DNA of 64,000 nt from Cryptomeria japonica (Eukaryota > Streptophyta > Pinopsida > Cupressales > Cupressaceae). A model generated the notes under the pieces. The model did no database searches, was not told the DNA's origin, and saw only the letters and a list, made by a program, of their open reading frames with translations. Both the position numbers and the translations under genes were made by a program. Below, piece by piece: positions 10,627 to 22,509 of the stretch (position 1 is its first letter; every line of letters starts with the position of its first letter). The DNA lies in contig NC_081409.1 in assembly GCF_030272615.1 (NCBI RefSeq), forward strand, positions 875,819,594 to 875,883,593, given 5' to 3'.

Positions 10627-13065
10627 AATCTCAGAAATATTCCAGCACTTATAATACATTACTGAATATTCATATTTTGTTCCATTTGGGAATGCCACTT
10701 GTTTTATCTTAAGAGTACAATCAATAGGTATTGCCCAATCCAATGTTCAGTACATTGCTCACCAAATAAAGTCTAGCAGTATATCGTTACATACAACTGC
10801 ATCTCCACATTATTTAAAGAAAAGAAAATGGATATGAAATTCAGTGATTTATTCGTTATCCATGAAAAGTACTACATTTCAGATTTAAAAAAGGGGACTG
10901 CGCTGTAACAGATAATAGTATTTTGCAATCATGAAATTGTGGCCAATTTTTATTTAAAAGACAGTAAAATTTACATCCATTTTGTTTCTCCACTTTTTCA
11001 ATGAGAGAAATACAAGCTCTGGAGGGATAGACACTAATGAACAATGAGGAAGAACAATCAAAGTTGTTCTATGTAGAAATGAGAGAACAAAGAGTGGAAG
11101 GTGTTACTAGATGAGAAAGAAGTTATCCAAAGCCTTGCAAGGTCAAGAAACCACCTTAACACGACATAGAAACTCTTGTAGATAGTAGTGGATACAATGA
11201 AGAAGAATGAAGACATAATGTAAAAGAAAAGAAGAAGAAGATGTAGATAAGAGTGAGGTGTGAATAGAACAAGCTCAGTCAGGATAGCACCCGGTGCAAA
11301 GTTACACATTTGCAACTATGCTTATTAGAAGAGTGCATTCTAATGTTCTGCCAAGAAAGTGTCCCACGGCCTGCTCAGTCAGGATAACCATGTTTTGTGA
11401 ACTAATCTTGTCTGGCATCACTGGAGGTGTTCGCCTCTTAACTTCATATAAACCTGCATCACCATGAAAATTTTTATCAGTAAAACTGCCTTTAACACAG
11501 TAAAGATTATTATTTGTTTTAATATATTTAAGATCAAATAAGGTACATGGTTTTATTTGGGTGATCAATTAAGATTTGTATTTAAGATACCATGTAATTT
11601 TTTAGCAGTAAAACTCCGAGTAAAGTTTGTGTATTGTATCTAAATTTGGCAGAGCAGACTAAAAACCAATGATTCTGATTGATGCATAGAAACCAAAACA
11701 CAATACAGTGAAACCCTAAAACACCCCAAAGAGAAATTACAGTGAATCTGATTCAAGGGTGGCATGAGAGCTTAATCCACTCTTATCTGAAACCCTAAAC
11801 AGAATCAAAATACAGAACCCATACATATTTAATGATAAAAACAAACAGTAAGAAGTATGGTGACTGAGAGAACAAATACAAATCATGATACCCATTTTCA
11901 TGATTGAAGTTGTTAGTTTGTCACCTCCATAAATTTCCACAAAGGCCATAATTTCTTGTCAATAAACAGTGCTAGAAATGCCTTTTAATACAAGTTGGGG
12001 GAAACGATGATTCTGATTGACAGATACATTTAAATAAAAAAGTAGAATACAGTGCTCAGATTGCATCATCATTCTTTAAAAACAAATAAAATAGAATAAA
12101 CCATCAATGACATGAAAGCATTTCTACTATTACCCAAAACCCAAAACCCAAAAACAAATCAATACTACAGTGCTCCTCAAATAAGTATTCTCATTGAAAG
12201 CACTCACAAATCATAGCCACCAACCCCATTATCTTCACCATCTCCTCCTTAATACACCACCGAGACAGCATCAAGAACTATATTGAGTAATATTTCTTTT
12301 CTAACACTGTGGAGAGAGAGATGTGAAGGAATGACTTTAGAGACAGAAGGTGTGTTTATATTGAAAGAGATTTGAAACTGTTGGTGATGGAACGAGACAT
12401 ATCATTGGAAAACAACACACGAAACAATTTGTACAGGCTGTCAACACAGAGATCGAGAAGAATTTAATAAAGTTCTTGTTTTTATATGGGTGAACATGTT
12501 TGTCCTCGGTCTATGCGAAGGCAGCCCTCTCAAAGCATTTAAGCTGCCCACGTTACGCAAGCAATTTCTGTATTAATATTGCTTCCAAATATTTAGACCA
12601 CCTCTGTACGTTGACCCTCAAATCTCTCCAATATATTCTGATCATATCCCTTGTAAGCAGCTGAATCCAATTTACTCTATCAACAGAACTGCTCTTTTGC
12701 AATGAAAGTTTTGCATGCTTGTAGAGTCATTGAGGACTGGGAGTTCAATACTTTCTATTTTCTCCCTTTCATCATAACTTCTCCATAAGTCAAGCTGATC
12801 ATATTTTCTGAGGTGGGTATTAATTTGAATTCAAAGAAGGAAAAGCACGGATCATGAATTGATATTTTTTTAATGTCACAAATAGCTGGCCTAGGGATTC
12901 AAGCCTGGACCAGTGGCCTGCCCTAGGTTGCCTGCCACCTTCAAACTCATGGCTGTGCTGGGGCCTAAATTTGATGGATGTAGAACCGTACTGTAGAAAG
13001 TGGAAAATTTCTGGCCTTATAATCTCTATTAGAATATGCATATAATACCTTTCATGTTTCCTTCA
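10627..13065. other. Non-coding interval with possible minus-strand exons
   Basis: No complete gene can be supported. On the minus strand several short pieces look exon-like. One is a frame near 11,340-11,462 that follows a TGCAG acceptor-like site and reads LYEVKRRTPPVMPDKIS. Another is a pair around 11,740-11,950, where a GT donor after MAFVEIYGGDKLTTSIMK and a TTTCAG acceptor would give a short spliced frame ending SDSL. A TATA-like element and CT-rich leader lie upstream near 12,320-12,350. None was recognised as a known protein, so this may be chance or a non-coding transcript. Confidence 0.3.
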
Positions 13066-14365
13066 TTATTAACCATGGTTTGCCAGAGCATTCGAAGGTA
13101 ACATGGTATGGATAATGATCATGAAAAACTTACATAAGAGGATTGGCAGTCAAATATAACTTTGGCTGAGTTACAATTATATCAATATCCATTGGTTAGC
13201 ACACATTGAAATGCTTTGGGCTTGTTAGTTATTGTAAATGAAATTCTCGATATAAGAGAAGTTTTGAGATTTGCTTAGGGTTTTATCTTTGTTTATGTTG
13301 TATTTTGGCTTTGATGTCATTAGTTATGGTTTGTCTTAGTATGTAAGAAGTAATATTGTATGAATAATCATTAGCGTAATATTGTATAAATAATCATTAT
13401 GACAAATTTGTAGAACAAGGTGAATTGTCATATATAATATTTGGCTGAACTAACGTAATATCATTTATGATTGATTTTATCATGTTTCATTTCATTAATC
13501 ATGATTTGCCTTAGCATCTTAAGGGTAATATTCTATGGTAATGATCATGAAAAACTTGCATAATAAGGTTGTCAATCAAATATAACCTTTGGTTGAGCTA
13601 CCATAATATCAAAATCCTTGTGAACCAAGTTAAAATTAATAGTTGTTTACATTATTTTGAACCCTAAAATATTTGTAAATATTTGGCTACTCCATCTCCC
13701 TTGATAATAGTTTAAAAATATGATTCAATTTTATGCTAGAGACATATTTAACTTAACAATATGAGATTTCCACAATCTATAATTCTACTCACTATTGTTT
13801 CTTGACTAGATTGTCTCGAAGTCTTTTCACTCATCAAGATAATATTTTAATGAAAAATAATGTTCCCTTAAATTTTAGTCTAGTGCAATATAATTAATTT
13901 AGGCTAAATCGTGATGAGTTGGATATATATATTCTCGTAATTTGTAACAATTAAATTTCTTTGGTGTGCCTTCAACAACCTTAGAAGATATTTTTGAGGA
14001 TGGGGGTGTACTCATTCATTGGGAGCCTATTAATGATAATTCTACTTTTGGTTCAATGTTTGGAGAAACGTAATAATAAATATCCACCTCATTCTAGGAT
14101 TGCATTAGTTGTTTAGTTTTTTATGTTATGCCTAGACTTGTCCTTTTGAATTGTAATTTTTTCCTATTAGGGTTGGTAGTCAAATATAACCTTTGATTGA
14201 GTTGACATATTATCAAAATCCTTAACCCTAACTTTGTGAACATCATTAAAATTAATAGTTGTTTACATGATTTTTAACCCTAAAATATTTGTAAATATTT
14301 GGCTTCTTTGTCACCCTTAATAACAATTTTAAATATGGTTGTCACTTTTATGTTATAGATATACA
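13066..14365. repeat. Four diverged direct copies of an AT-rich unit
   Basis: The motif series GGTTTGCC...GCAT, AATATT.TATG.ATAATGATCATGAAAAACTT and TCAAATATAACCTTTGG.TGAG recurs around 13,070-13,200, 13,325-13,460, 13,490-13,745 and 14,160-14,365. Copies three and four also share ATTAATAGTTGTTTACAT and CCCTAAAATATTTGTAAATA. Spacing is irregular and divergence is high. It is non-coding; its origin as an old tandem duplication or serial insertion is unknown. Confidence 0.6.
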
Positions 14366-14798
14366 TAACATTTCTAGTGCAATGGAAAAAATGTTTCCTT
14401 TGGTTATAGTAAATTTCACTAATTAATTTGTTTCTAGTGTGTGTTTAACAAAGTTTGGAGGATATTCTTAGGAAGTGGCTATTCTCCACACGAAATAGCA
14501 TGCATGTGCAAGCAATATGCACCATCATACATATGTGGTTGTAAACATGGACCCCACAAGATGATGAAGAATAGACGGAGGTCATCGTGACGGGGCCTTT
14601 GACCATCAAGAACGGTAGGAAAAGAAAGTCGACCAGCGAGAAACTGTATCATTGTTTGGAAAATGGTGAATCGGTAGGAAATTACATCACCGACAATTGT
14701 GGTGTGTGGAATACACTGGGGATTTCAACATAGGCGTGTGCCATTTTGGAAAAAACACACGGGGTTTGGAGCGTTCACAATAGTGAAAAGGAAACAGG
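14366..14798. other. Non-coding interval, nothing recognised
   Basis: Sequence between the diverged repeats and the minisatellite. The part from 14,540 is richer in GC and CpG than its surroundings (for example GTCATCGTGACGGGGCC). No motif-bearing frame or RNA gene was seen. Confidence 0.4.
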
Positions 14799-15035
14799 GG
14801 TTTTTGCAACCGTGTGAAGGAGAAAATAGGCATTTTTGTAACTGCATGAAGGAGAAAACAAGGGTTTATGTCGCCTCTTTGATTGAAGGAGAATACATGG
14901 GATTTTGTGACCGCATGAAGGAGAAAACATGCATTTTTGCATCTAGGTGAAGGAGAGTAGAGGTTTCTATTGCCTCTTTGGTTGAAGGAGAAAACATGGG
15001 TTTTTGTGACCATATGAAGGAGAAACAGGGTGTTA
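14799..15035. repeat. Minisatellite, units of about 40 bp (99-bp higher order)
   Basis: The word GAAGGAGAAAACA with a following GGGTTTTTGTGACC-like segment recurs five to six times. A longer unit beginning GCCTCTTTG.TTGAAGGAGAA is present at about 14,873 and again at about 14,972, giving a 99-bp higher-order period. It remains open on both strands over 80-120 codons only because the repeat lacks stop words. The translation is repetitive and has no family motif. Confidence 0.7.
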
Positions 15036-15454
15036 GTAAAGAATTGCAACTGTCAAATTTTGTGAGTTAAAAACCCTAACTTTGTTATTTTCAAATTTTA
15101 GTTCCAGATGATATTTTTTGGGGTTTTTGGGCTGTGAATTGGGCAATTATATTTTCTATATGCCAAGATCCCTAATTTTCTAAGCATTCACAAACACATG
15201 TCGAAAAAACGCTATGGTTTTGTACGGATTATTTTATTTTTGTGTTGCTAGAAAAATGTGTATTGGAACATGCACAAACCAAGTTTAATGTTCATATGAT
15301 GTCTTGTCTATCTTTTGTTTAATATGTTATAATATATCATAGGATATTTATTATATACTAAAATTGTGTATGTAGGCATTGATGCTCAATAGTCAGATTG
15401 GCTTCTTGTTAAGTTGGATATGAATAGAATTTTTTAGACAAGAAAATATTGTAG

Positions 15455-15662
15455 AACACAGATTTATTACTGAGAAGGGGAGGGGGTGGATCAGTAGTAA
15501 ATGAATCTTAAAAATTATCCAATTAAATCCTTTGTAAGATTGCTTTTAAACTAAAACTAAAAAAATAATGCAAAGCAATCACACATGGAACAAATGTACA
15601 CAATTTGAAATGGAAATCCAAGATGGGAAAAACCATAGTGAGTGATGCTGCTAGGATCTAGT
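15455..15662. repeat. Older LTR-like sequence interrupted by the 8-kb element
   Basis: AAGGGGAGGGGGTGGATCAG near 15,457 resembles the start region of the LTR at 15,663 (AAGGGGAGGGGTGAATCAG). The stretch runs up to the CTAGT target site and seems to resume after 23,704. I read it as a diverged relative of the inserted element's LTR, now split by the insertion. Confidence 0.4.
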
Positions 15663-16852
15663 TGTTAGGCCCAATATGGAAAGCTAATGTACTGAAAGGG
15701 GAGGGGTGAATCAGTACTTCAAAACATTTCTTCAACAATAACTTTACTATTATGCATAAACCGAATAGTGCAGTAACATAATATAAAGCTAAAACAAACA
15801 GATAACAATCATACATGATTCACTCCATAACACATATATTTTGGTTAAGCAGAAACTCTTGGTTAGAGAGAAAAACTGCGATGGGGATGGCACCCACAAC
15901 TTCACTACTGCAATAATAAAGGTTGTTTGGTTAGAGCTACATGTTTAGCTATTTCTAATAGCTTGCCCTGTTAGGAGTATCAAGATCTGTTAGATCTACC
16001 TTGCTAAAGGATTTTACAACACTTAATCTAAATGTTGCACCTCGTTAGAGGCTTTACAATTTATAGACTTGATTAGAGTCTTTTACCCTATTAAAGGTTT
16101 CTCTTACAACTTCAAAATATTACAATAAAATCATTACAAATACCTGCAACTTTACATCTGAAATGTTATAGCAGATTCTATGTGCTCATAATAAGATTAC
16201 CTTGCTTATAGCATACCTCGGTAACCCATATAGTAACTCGGCAAACCCTTCTGTTTACTTTGTTCTTTGACTGTTCTCTGAAATCCTTCTCGGTGACCTA
16301 TGTGTCTCTGTAACAGTCATAACACTTAGTGCTTTCACATGTCTTGCTTCATATATTTCTATATCTTCCTTTCTGTCATGCTACATGTATTTCTATATCT
16401 TAATCCATGTTGTATAAATAGATCTCTTATGTCGGTGATCCATTCATTGCTTCGATCTTACAAACATGTTTTATCCAATGAATAACCATGCAAAATATTT
16501 CATTGGTTAGATGACCTCAAAATCATACACAATCTTTAAGTACAATTTCCAATGTGATAACGGTTAGATGTTCCTCGATCTTGTAACACGTTTCCATATG
16601 TATGTCCAGGTTCAATGAATCTGGTAACACCTTTCACTCGATGTATATCAACTTGGTGTGTCATCTTTGCTTCTCGGTAGACATGAAATGATACTCGATA
16701 GACAGCTCGGTGTATATTACGCTATGAGACTACTTTCTTCTATAACCGACTAGACTGTGCATACTGACTGAATATCTCGATAGAGATAACCGACTAGAGT
16801 ATATAGAATAACTTTGAACATAAAACTAATGGCAACTTGATAAGTATTAACA
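15663..16852 (-). repeat. 3' LTR (left copy)
   Basis: On the plus strand it begins TGTTAGGCCCAATATGG and ends AAGTATTAACA, giving TG/CA ends. It matches the right copy at 22,510-23,699 over its full length with scattered substitutions. A TATA-like word lies near 16,412. On the minus strand it starts directly after the purine tract at 16,853-16,864, which makes it the 3' LTR. Confidence 0.93.
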
Positions 16853-16864
16853 ATCTCCCCCTTT
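16853..16864 (-). other. Polypurine tract
   Basis: On the minus strand the sequence AAAGGGGGAGAT abuts the LTR start. Further C-rich runs near 16,990, 17,118 and 17,180 (plus strand) are partial copies of the same signal. Confidence 0.8.
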
Positions 16865-17652
16865 GACATTAGTTGAGATGTTTGACAAAAACTACTTTCA
16901 AAGTTATAACTCAATAATTTGTACACTTGGAAAATTTGACTATACTGACAGTATATATAATAGTCAATGAAATAGTAAATCTAGATATACTCCCCTTATC
17001 GATATACTGTACAAAATTTTGATTTTGCATGCTCGGTGATCAATGTTCTATGTGCACTTGTTCTTTGCTTACTGTTCTGTTTACTGCTCAGTACTCTGCT
17101 CACTCTGCTTAGTATACTCCCCCTGTATACTACACTCCTTTTGCTTGATACTATAGCACTCCTCTAATACTATATCACTCCCCCTTTTTGACAAACATCA
17201 AGACTTAGTTACCATGTGGTGGTGGCAACTAGTCAAAAATGGATTTGTACTTGGTCCGTGCTTCGGTGACAGTGACAAAGAGGGGCATCCTTTACACTAT
17301 CCATTAAAGAATTCTAGGCTTGAATGTCAACCAATAATGATATTAAGCCATCTAAAGTTCTTCCCTCTTGTGTAGTAGATAGGTATGTGGCTCGGTTGAT
17401 CTGTTCTTGGATGGATGAAAGATGAGGAAGGAATAATGTCTAAAGTGTCATTATGTCCATCCTGATCTTGTGTTCTTCATTTCTAAGGTCCAATTGTTGA
17501 GCCATGAGCTATTGTAGCTTTATATAGAAATTCTGAACTGAATTTGGCTCTGTAGTCAACATATTTGAGAGATCGGTGATCTCTTTCTCAATTGCTTCTG
17601 TTTTATTTTTGATGTCTTTAATGAATAAAGAAAATGTATAGAGTTTCTGAAA

Positions 17653-20567
17653 TCAATAATGAATGTGCTTGAGTTGAGGAGTCAACTCAGCAATAAATTT
17701 GAAAAGTTTAACTTTGCCAATAGCTATAGCTTTCTGTACCTCTTCTATCATTTTTGTAGTGAGCTCTTTGTCTTTGAGCTTACTCAAATATTCTGATGCA
17801 TCTACTCCAGATGTCTCTATCTTTGTTAGGAGTTCATCCAATTGAATGTAGATGGCTGCATCTATTGACACTGTAGCTTCAAGTAGCATATCTATTAAGA
17901 GTGCTTTCACCTTCTGAAGTACTTTATTTTTCTTTTGAATCGCCATTTGCTTCTCTTGTTCGGCCTTTGCTTTGCATAGTTCACTAAAATCAATAAGTGC
18001 TTGCCCCTTTAATTTGGATATGTCAACAGTGGGCAACACTATTGGTTTTGACAAATCGACTTTAAAACTATGCTTTTTCATCTTCTTTTCTTTACCTTTC
18101 ACCGATGGAACTAAGACAATGGCTTGTGAGGCTTGATGACCCTCGGTAGGTTGCTCAGTAGAGGCAACACTTTGGTCAGTTTCTTTAGCCTCTGTAGAGT
18201 CCTTTGGTGTCTCGGTACTCGGTGTCTCAATTACAACATTTTTAGTGCTAGAAGGTGCTTGAGACATCTGTTCTTGAGTAGTACCTTCTCCTGCTGTAGA
18301 CTTGTGACCTTCGGTGCCTTTATCTGTATCCTGAGGGGTTTCGATTGAGATAGGTTGATTGACCGGTGGATAAGGCTAAACTTGTTCCAAGACTGATTCA
18401 CTGGATACAAGTTTTGCATATTCATTGCCTTCTATCATTTCCTGTTCCGGTGCCTTTGTATCCATGATATCTTCATCTATTTGAATGGTGTCAGCAGGGT
18501 CTCGCTCGGTAACATCAGGATCTTGCTCGATGACATCAACAATTTCAACTGTAGCTTGCTCACTAGCATCCTTGATTTTAAAGATTTCCTGCCACTTTTC
18601 TTTTGTCTCATTTTCTACTTCAATATACAGCCCATTCATCATTTTTAAGGATCTTTGTTTGACGAGAAACTTTGAGTTGTAGGTTGTCAGATGTTCCTTT
18701 ATATCAGCTACTGACATGTCAAGAAAGAGATGTACTGGACTTCTTTCTCTGATCTATTTCTCTGAGTCCATTGCATACTTCCACCTATTGTCAATATGTA
18801 AACATAATTCATTTGGAAGTGACTTGGATAGTTCTAATGGAGCCAACCGGAATTTTAGAAGTTTGCAGATGACAGCTTCTTCAATTTGTCTATTTTCATC
18901 ATTATTTCTGGTTTCATACTTGACATATCTAAATCCTCCAAATCCACCATATTCTTTCAGATTAGCACAGAAATTTTCAACACTATGTACATTTACCTTC
19001 TTGCTCTTGACAATCTGAAATTTGCTAGCATCCTCAAATTCGGTGTTGCTAGACTCTTTTGCCAAAATGAGTCTCCGAGTAGTTTTCTTGTAAGTTTTTG
19101 TTACCTTAGGAACAGTAAAACTCTTTGCTTTCTTACTCGATGAAGCTGCAGATGCTCTAGTGTTAGGTTGCTTTGCTAGTAGAATCGGTGAGGCCTTTGA
19201 TGAATCCAGTTTCTTTCTTTTCAACACTTTTCCCTTAGGCAATTCGGTGCTCAATGTTATAGCTGCCTCTTGGGCTTTAGATTCCTCTTCGATAATGGCT
19301 AAAGTGGCTTTGACAGGTGTGGAGGAAGAATCTTCTCTGAATTTATCCGATAATGCCTTTATCATCTTTGTTTCCTTTCTTGTAGTTTTGGGTACTACAA
19401 TGCTCATCTTTACTTTTTCCTTTACTTCTTCATAGGTTCCATACCTCAGCTCGGTAGCATGTCTTGGCAATGTAAGAAATGCATCAATTTGTTGTTGTGT
19501 GATGTCAAAATCAATCTCATAACCCATCGGTGACAAAGATTAAGTTCTCGGTTCCACAACATTCACATAACAGTAATCAGTGTCTACTTCAAAACATATG
19601 TCATTTTTGTATTTCTCCACTAGCTAGGGTGGAATCCTATACCTGTTATGCATTTTCTCTTGGAACTTACTGAAGTAATCATCCATAATATCATTGAAAT
19701 TATCACCTAACTTCTTGATGAAGTCATTAATCTGATGGGTGATTGGTTGGTGTAGTTCCCAAACAACTTATTGACTGATGGAAAGAATTTTTCAAAATAG
19801 AAAAACATGCATACAAGTAGTGATCCAAACTTTAGTGTATTAGCCGAGTTTTTCTTCTTCGGCTTCCTGATGGTGTTCAAATTCTCAAACAGGGTTTTCA
19901 ACAACACCTCACATAGATCAATTTTCATTCCCTTTTTCACAATTTTATATGCTAGGTCTACTGCTACATAGGGTACATTGTTTTCCCTTGCTGATTGGAA
20001 GAAACAGTAACCTATTACTCTAATGGAAAATTTTAGTTCTGCATCAATGACATTGTTCAATTTCAATCCTCTGCAATCTGATTCCACTCTAGTTAAACTG
20101 ATCAATTCCTTCTGTGATATCATCTTTTGAGCTTGGGCATGATCATAAATAGGGCAACCGGTAATCAGATGAATGATTTCCTTGGTAATCTTAAACGGTT
20201 TCTCCTCTAACCACATGAAATCATTGTGAACTCTATGCAGAACAAACTTGACCCACTGGGGTTTGAACACACGTGGATAGGTTAGGGCTTTAGTTAATCC
20301 CTTGATCTTAATGTGCTCATACTTGCTATTCAATTTACCATCTGTGCATAATTCACAATAGGTGTCTTTGATTTCAACATGACCGAGTTCTTCAACATGA
20401 CATTTGGTGAAGAATCTCACATCCTTGACTAATAACACTCTATCCAGGATGAGTGAAAATGTGGTTTTGTCATCCGGTTCAGATGCAACTTTGGGAGTCA
20501 AAGAGTATTTTAGTGAGGGCTTTTCAACATTCTTAACAATAATGGGATCTTGGATCTTAGGTGCCAT
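17653..20567 (-). pseudogene. Long second ORF of the non-autonomous element, unknown function
   Basis: The minus-strand frame begins at ATG 20,567 and reads about 280 codons. A single-base frameshift near 19,740 moves it to a second frame, which continues to 17,653 with stops near 19,630, 19,540, 18,750 and 18,380. At least the first three fit CAG or CAA turned into TAG or TAA. Altogether it was once about 1,000 residues. The N-terminal 300 residues look globular, with HVEIKDTYCELC, WVKFVLHRVHNDFMWLEEK, IIHLITGCPIYDH and a hydrophobic LLVCMFFYFEKFF segment. The rest is Lys/Glu/Ser/Thr-rich with helical, coiled-coil-like stretches. A further frame may continue to about 17,230. No RT, IN, RNase H or protease motif is present. 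I do not recognise the family. It lies 0.6 kb after gag and ends before the 3' LTR, so it takes the place of pol. Confidence 0.7.
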
Positions 20568-21179
20568 TTGTAGATTTCAGATAAAAACTAACAAAAGATC
20601 CTTAGGGTTTCAAGATTTTCAAATGGTAGGCGCTTCGCACTTAGTAGATAATAGCAACTTGATAAGATCAGTAAACCAGCTTAACAATCCATTGACATTG
20701 ATGTAAATACCTTGAATTTGCTTTGTAGGAGGTTTGATCGCCTTGGATTCGCTTTTCTCTGCTCTCTCGAAAACTTGGTAAGTAAAAATGACCGCGAAAA
20801 TGCTTTAAGTACTCAAAATAATTTATCGGGCTCTGTGTGGGTTAGGTCAAAAACATTAAATGCACTCGGTTCCACTAAACTTTCTTCCTTTTTCTTTTCG
20901 CTTTAACCGAGTAACCAAACTTCCTTCATTTACCGACTTGACAAGTTTCTTGTATAGTGCTCCAAAAGACTTTGATATAATTTTCAAACTTACTAATACA
21001 TCTTTAACTATGCAGATTTTGACTTAAGTACATAATAGAATAGGAACTGTTAAGATTTAACCTTGAAGAATGTAGTCCCTTCATATCTTTACCGATTAAT
21101 TTGGAATAGGTGCACCTAACTCGGTAGGTAAGGTACTTTCTTCATTTGACACAATTTCCTTCTTTTTCCAAATCATCTT
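20568..21179. other. Spacer between the two ORFs of the element
   Basis: About 600 bp without a motif-bearing frame. It contains several CTCGGT/ACCGAG words like the rest of the element. It may hold the leader or a splice signal for the downstream ORF, but nothing specific can be shown. Confidence 0.45.
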
Positions 21180-22447
21180 TTATTTTTCTTTTATTTCCTC
21201 AATGTCTTTTCTAGGTTGATCTCTACAATCTCTAGCCAAGTGTCCAACTTTGGGACAATGAAAACATGCCATACCAGGATTTCTCCATGATCTTCGGTTG
21301 TACATCCCAAACCTTATAAAGCAGTTGGCACTTATATGTCCATATCTTCCACAACATTCACACCATATCCTTGTATTGTAATCCCATGGTACTGCAGAAT
21401 ACTGTCGATAAGGATCTGTGTGAGTTCGGTAACCTCTAGCATTTGCTCGATGTGTAGACCACATATAGTTCTTTTGCTTAAGCCAACACTTCTTAGTACC
21501 GTGTCCATATCTATTGCAATTTTTACAAAACCCTTTGAATTTGCCTTCTGATAATTGTTAACAGACTTTGTCCTACATTGATTAGATGTGTGACCATATT
21601 TATTGCAATTGTAACAATAATCATTGGACTTAGTGACATTCGGTTGCTTACCTTTTTTGATTTGGCATATGTTGGCAGTATGACCTTGATTTCCACAGTA
21701 GTTACAAATAGGCTTCTTTCTTTTGATGTTCTTTTTGTTTCTAGCTTGCTTTGATGATTCTCCTCTCTCGGTAGTATAAATTCCCTTCTCGGTAGAGTCT
21801 TTTCCTTTGTAACCAAGTCCTGCATCTTTGTTGGGTCATCTTGTGTTTAGTTGCTCATCCAACATCTTTGATGCTTCATAACTCTTCTTCAGTGTTTCTT
21901 TGGATTTCTTCTCTGTTTCAAGTTCATTGGTCAACCTTGATACTTCAAGTTTCAATGCTTGATTCTCATCATCTTTCAAATTTGCTTCATGATGTGCATA
22001 ACCTAGTTGATCTGACAGGTTTTGTTGAATTCCAGTCATCCTTGTGATTTCATCATTCTTATCAGATACTAAGACTTCAAGTTGTTGTTTCTCTCTTTCT
22101 AGATCTCTTACTTTATCCTTGGTTGTTCTCAATGCATCAAGATTTTTAGTCATCTGTGTGCTGAAATGTTCATGTTCTCTTTTCATTGCTTTTAGTTGAT
22201 CAGCCAGTGCTTTGTTCTTTTCTTTCAATACTCCAATCAATTCTTCAATTTCTTCAGACATACTGTTCTCAGATGATGTCTCAATTTGATCTACTAACTC
22301 TTGAGAGTCCTGCAAATCATCAGATAATCTTCTTCTCACTTTCAAAGATTTTTGCATTTGCCTTTGCATGTCTGCAATCACTTTATTAGCATGATCTAGC
22401 TCTTCTTGTAGATACACAATCCTCTGAGATTGTTTATAGCCTTCCAT
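21180..22447 (-). pseudogene. Gag-like protein: coiled coil plus five CCHC zinc knuckles
   Basis: The minus-strand start ATG at 22,447 (MEGYKQSQRIVYL) lies 63 bp inside the 5' LTR border. Residues 1-200 form a long, heptad-rich coiled coil (LYQ/EKEN-rich, with VRDLEREKQQLEVLV). A TGA near 21,835 interrupts the same frame, probably CGA to TGA. The frame then encodes knuckles CNYCGNQGHTANIC and CYNCNKYGHTSNQC. After a one-base deletion near 21,540 it encodes CKNCNRYGHGTKKC, CECCGRYGHISANC and CFHCPKVGHLARDC. Each fits CX2CX4HX4C. Gag proteins package element RNA in virus-like particles, and knuckles bind nucleic acid. One or two are usual in plant LTR elements; five is more like cellular CNBP/GIS2 proteins. 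It ends DIEEIKEK at 21,180. Confidence 0.85.
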
Positions 22448-22495
22448 AGATAAGATCTTTCTCTTTAGGCAGTTAAACCCTTTTCCAAGATTGAA

Positions 22496-22507
22496 GCTCT
22501 GATACCA
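22496..22507 (-). other. Primer binding site (tRNA-iMet type)
   Basis: The minus strand reads TGGTATCAGAGC two bases inside the 5' LTR at 22,510. This is the standard plant initiator-methionine tRNA primer site and fixes transcription toward lower coordinates. Confidence 0.92.
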
Positions 22508-22509
22508 AT

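Noticed and set aside
12880-12980. GGGATTCAAGCCTGG resembling a Pol III B box
   Set aside because: No convincing A box at the right distance and no SINE tail.
18886-19435. Plus-strand frames opposite the long minus-strand ORF, with hydrophobic stretches
   Set aside because: They are antisense to the Lys/Glu-rich frame, which makes Phe/Leu/Ser-rich shadows; the minus strand is set by PBS and PPT.
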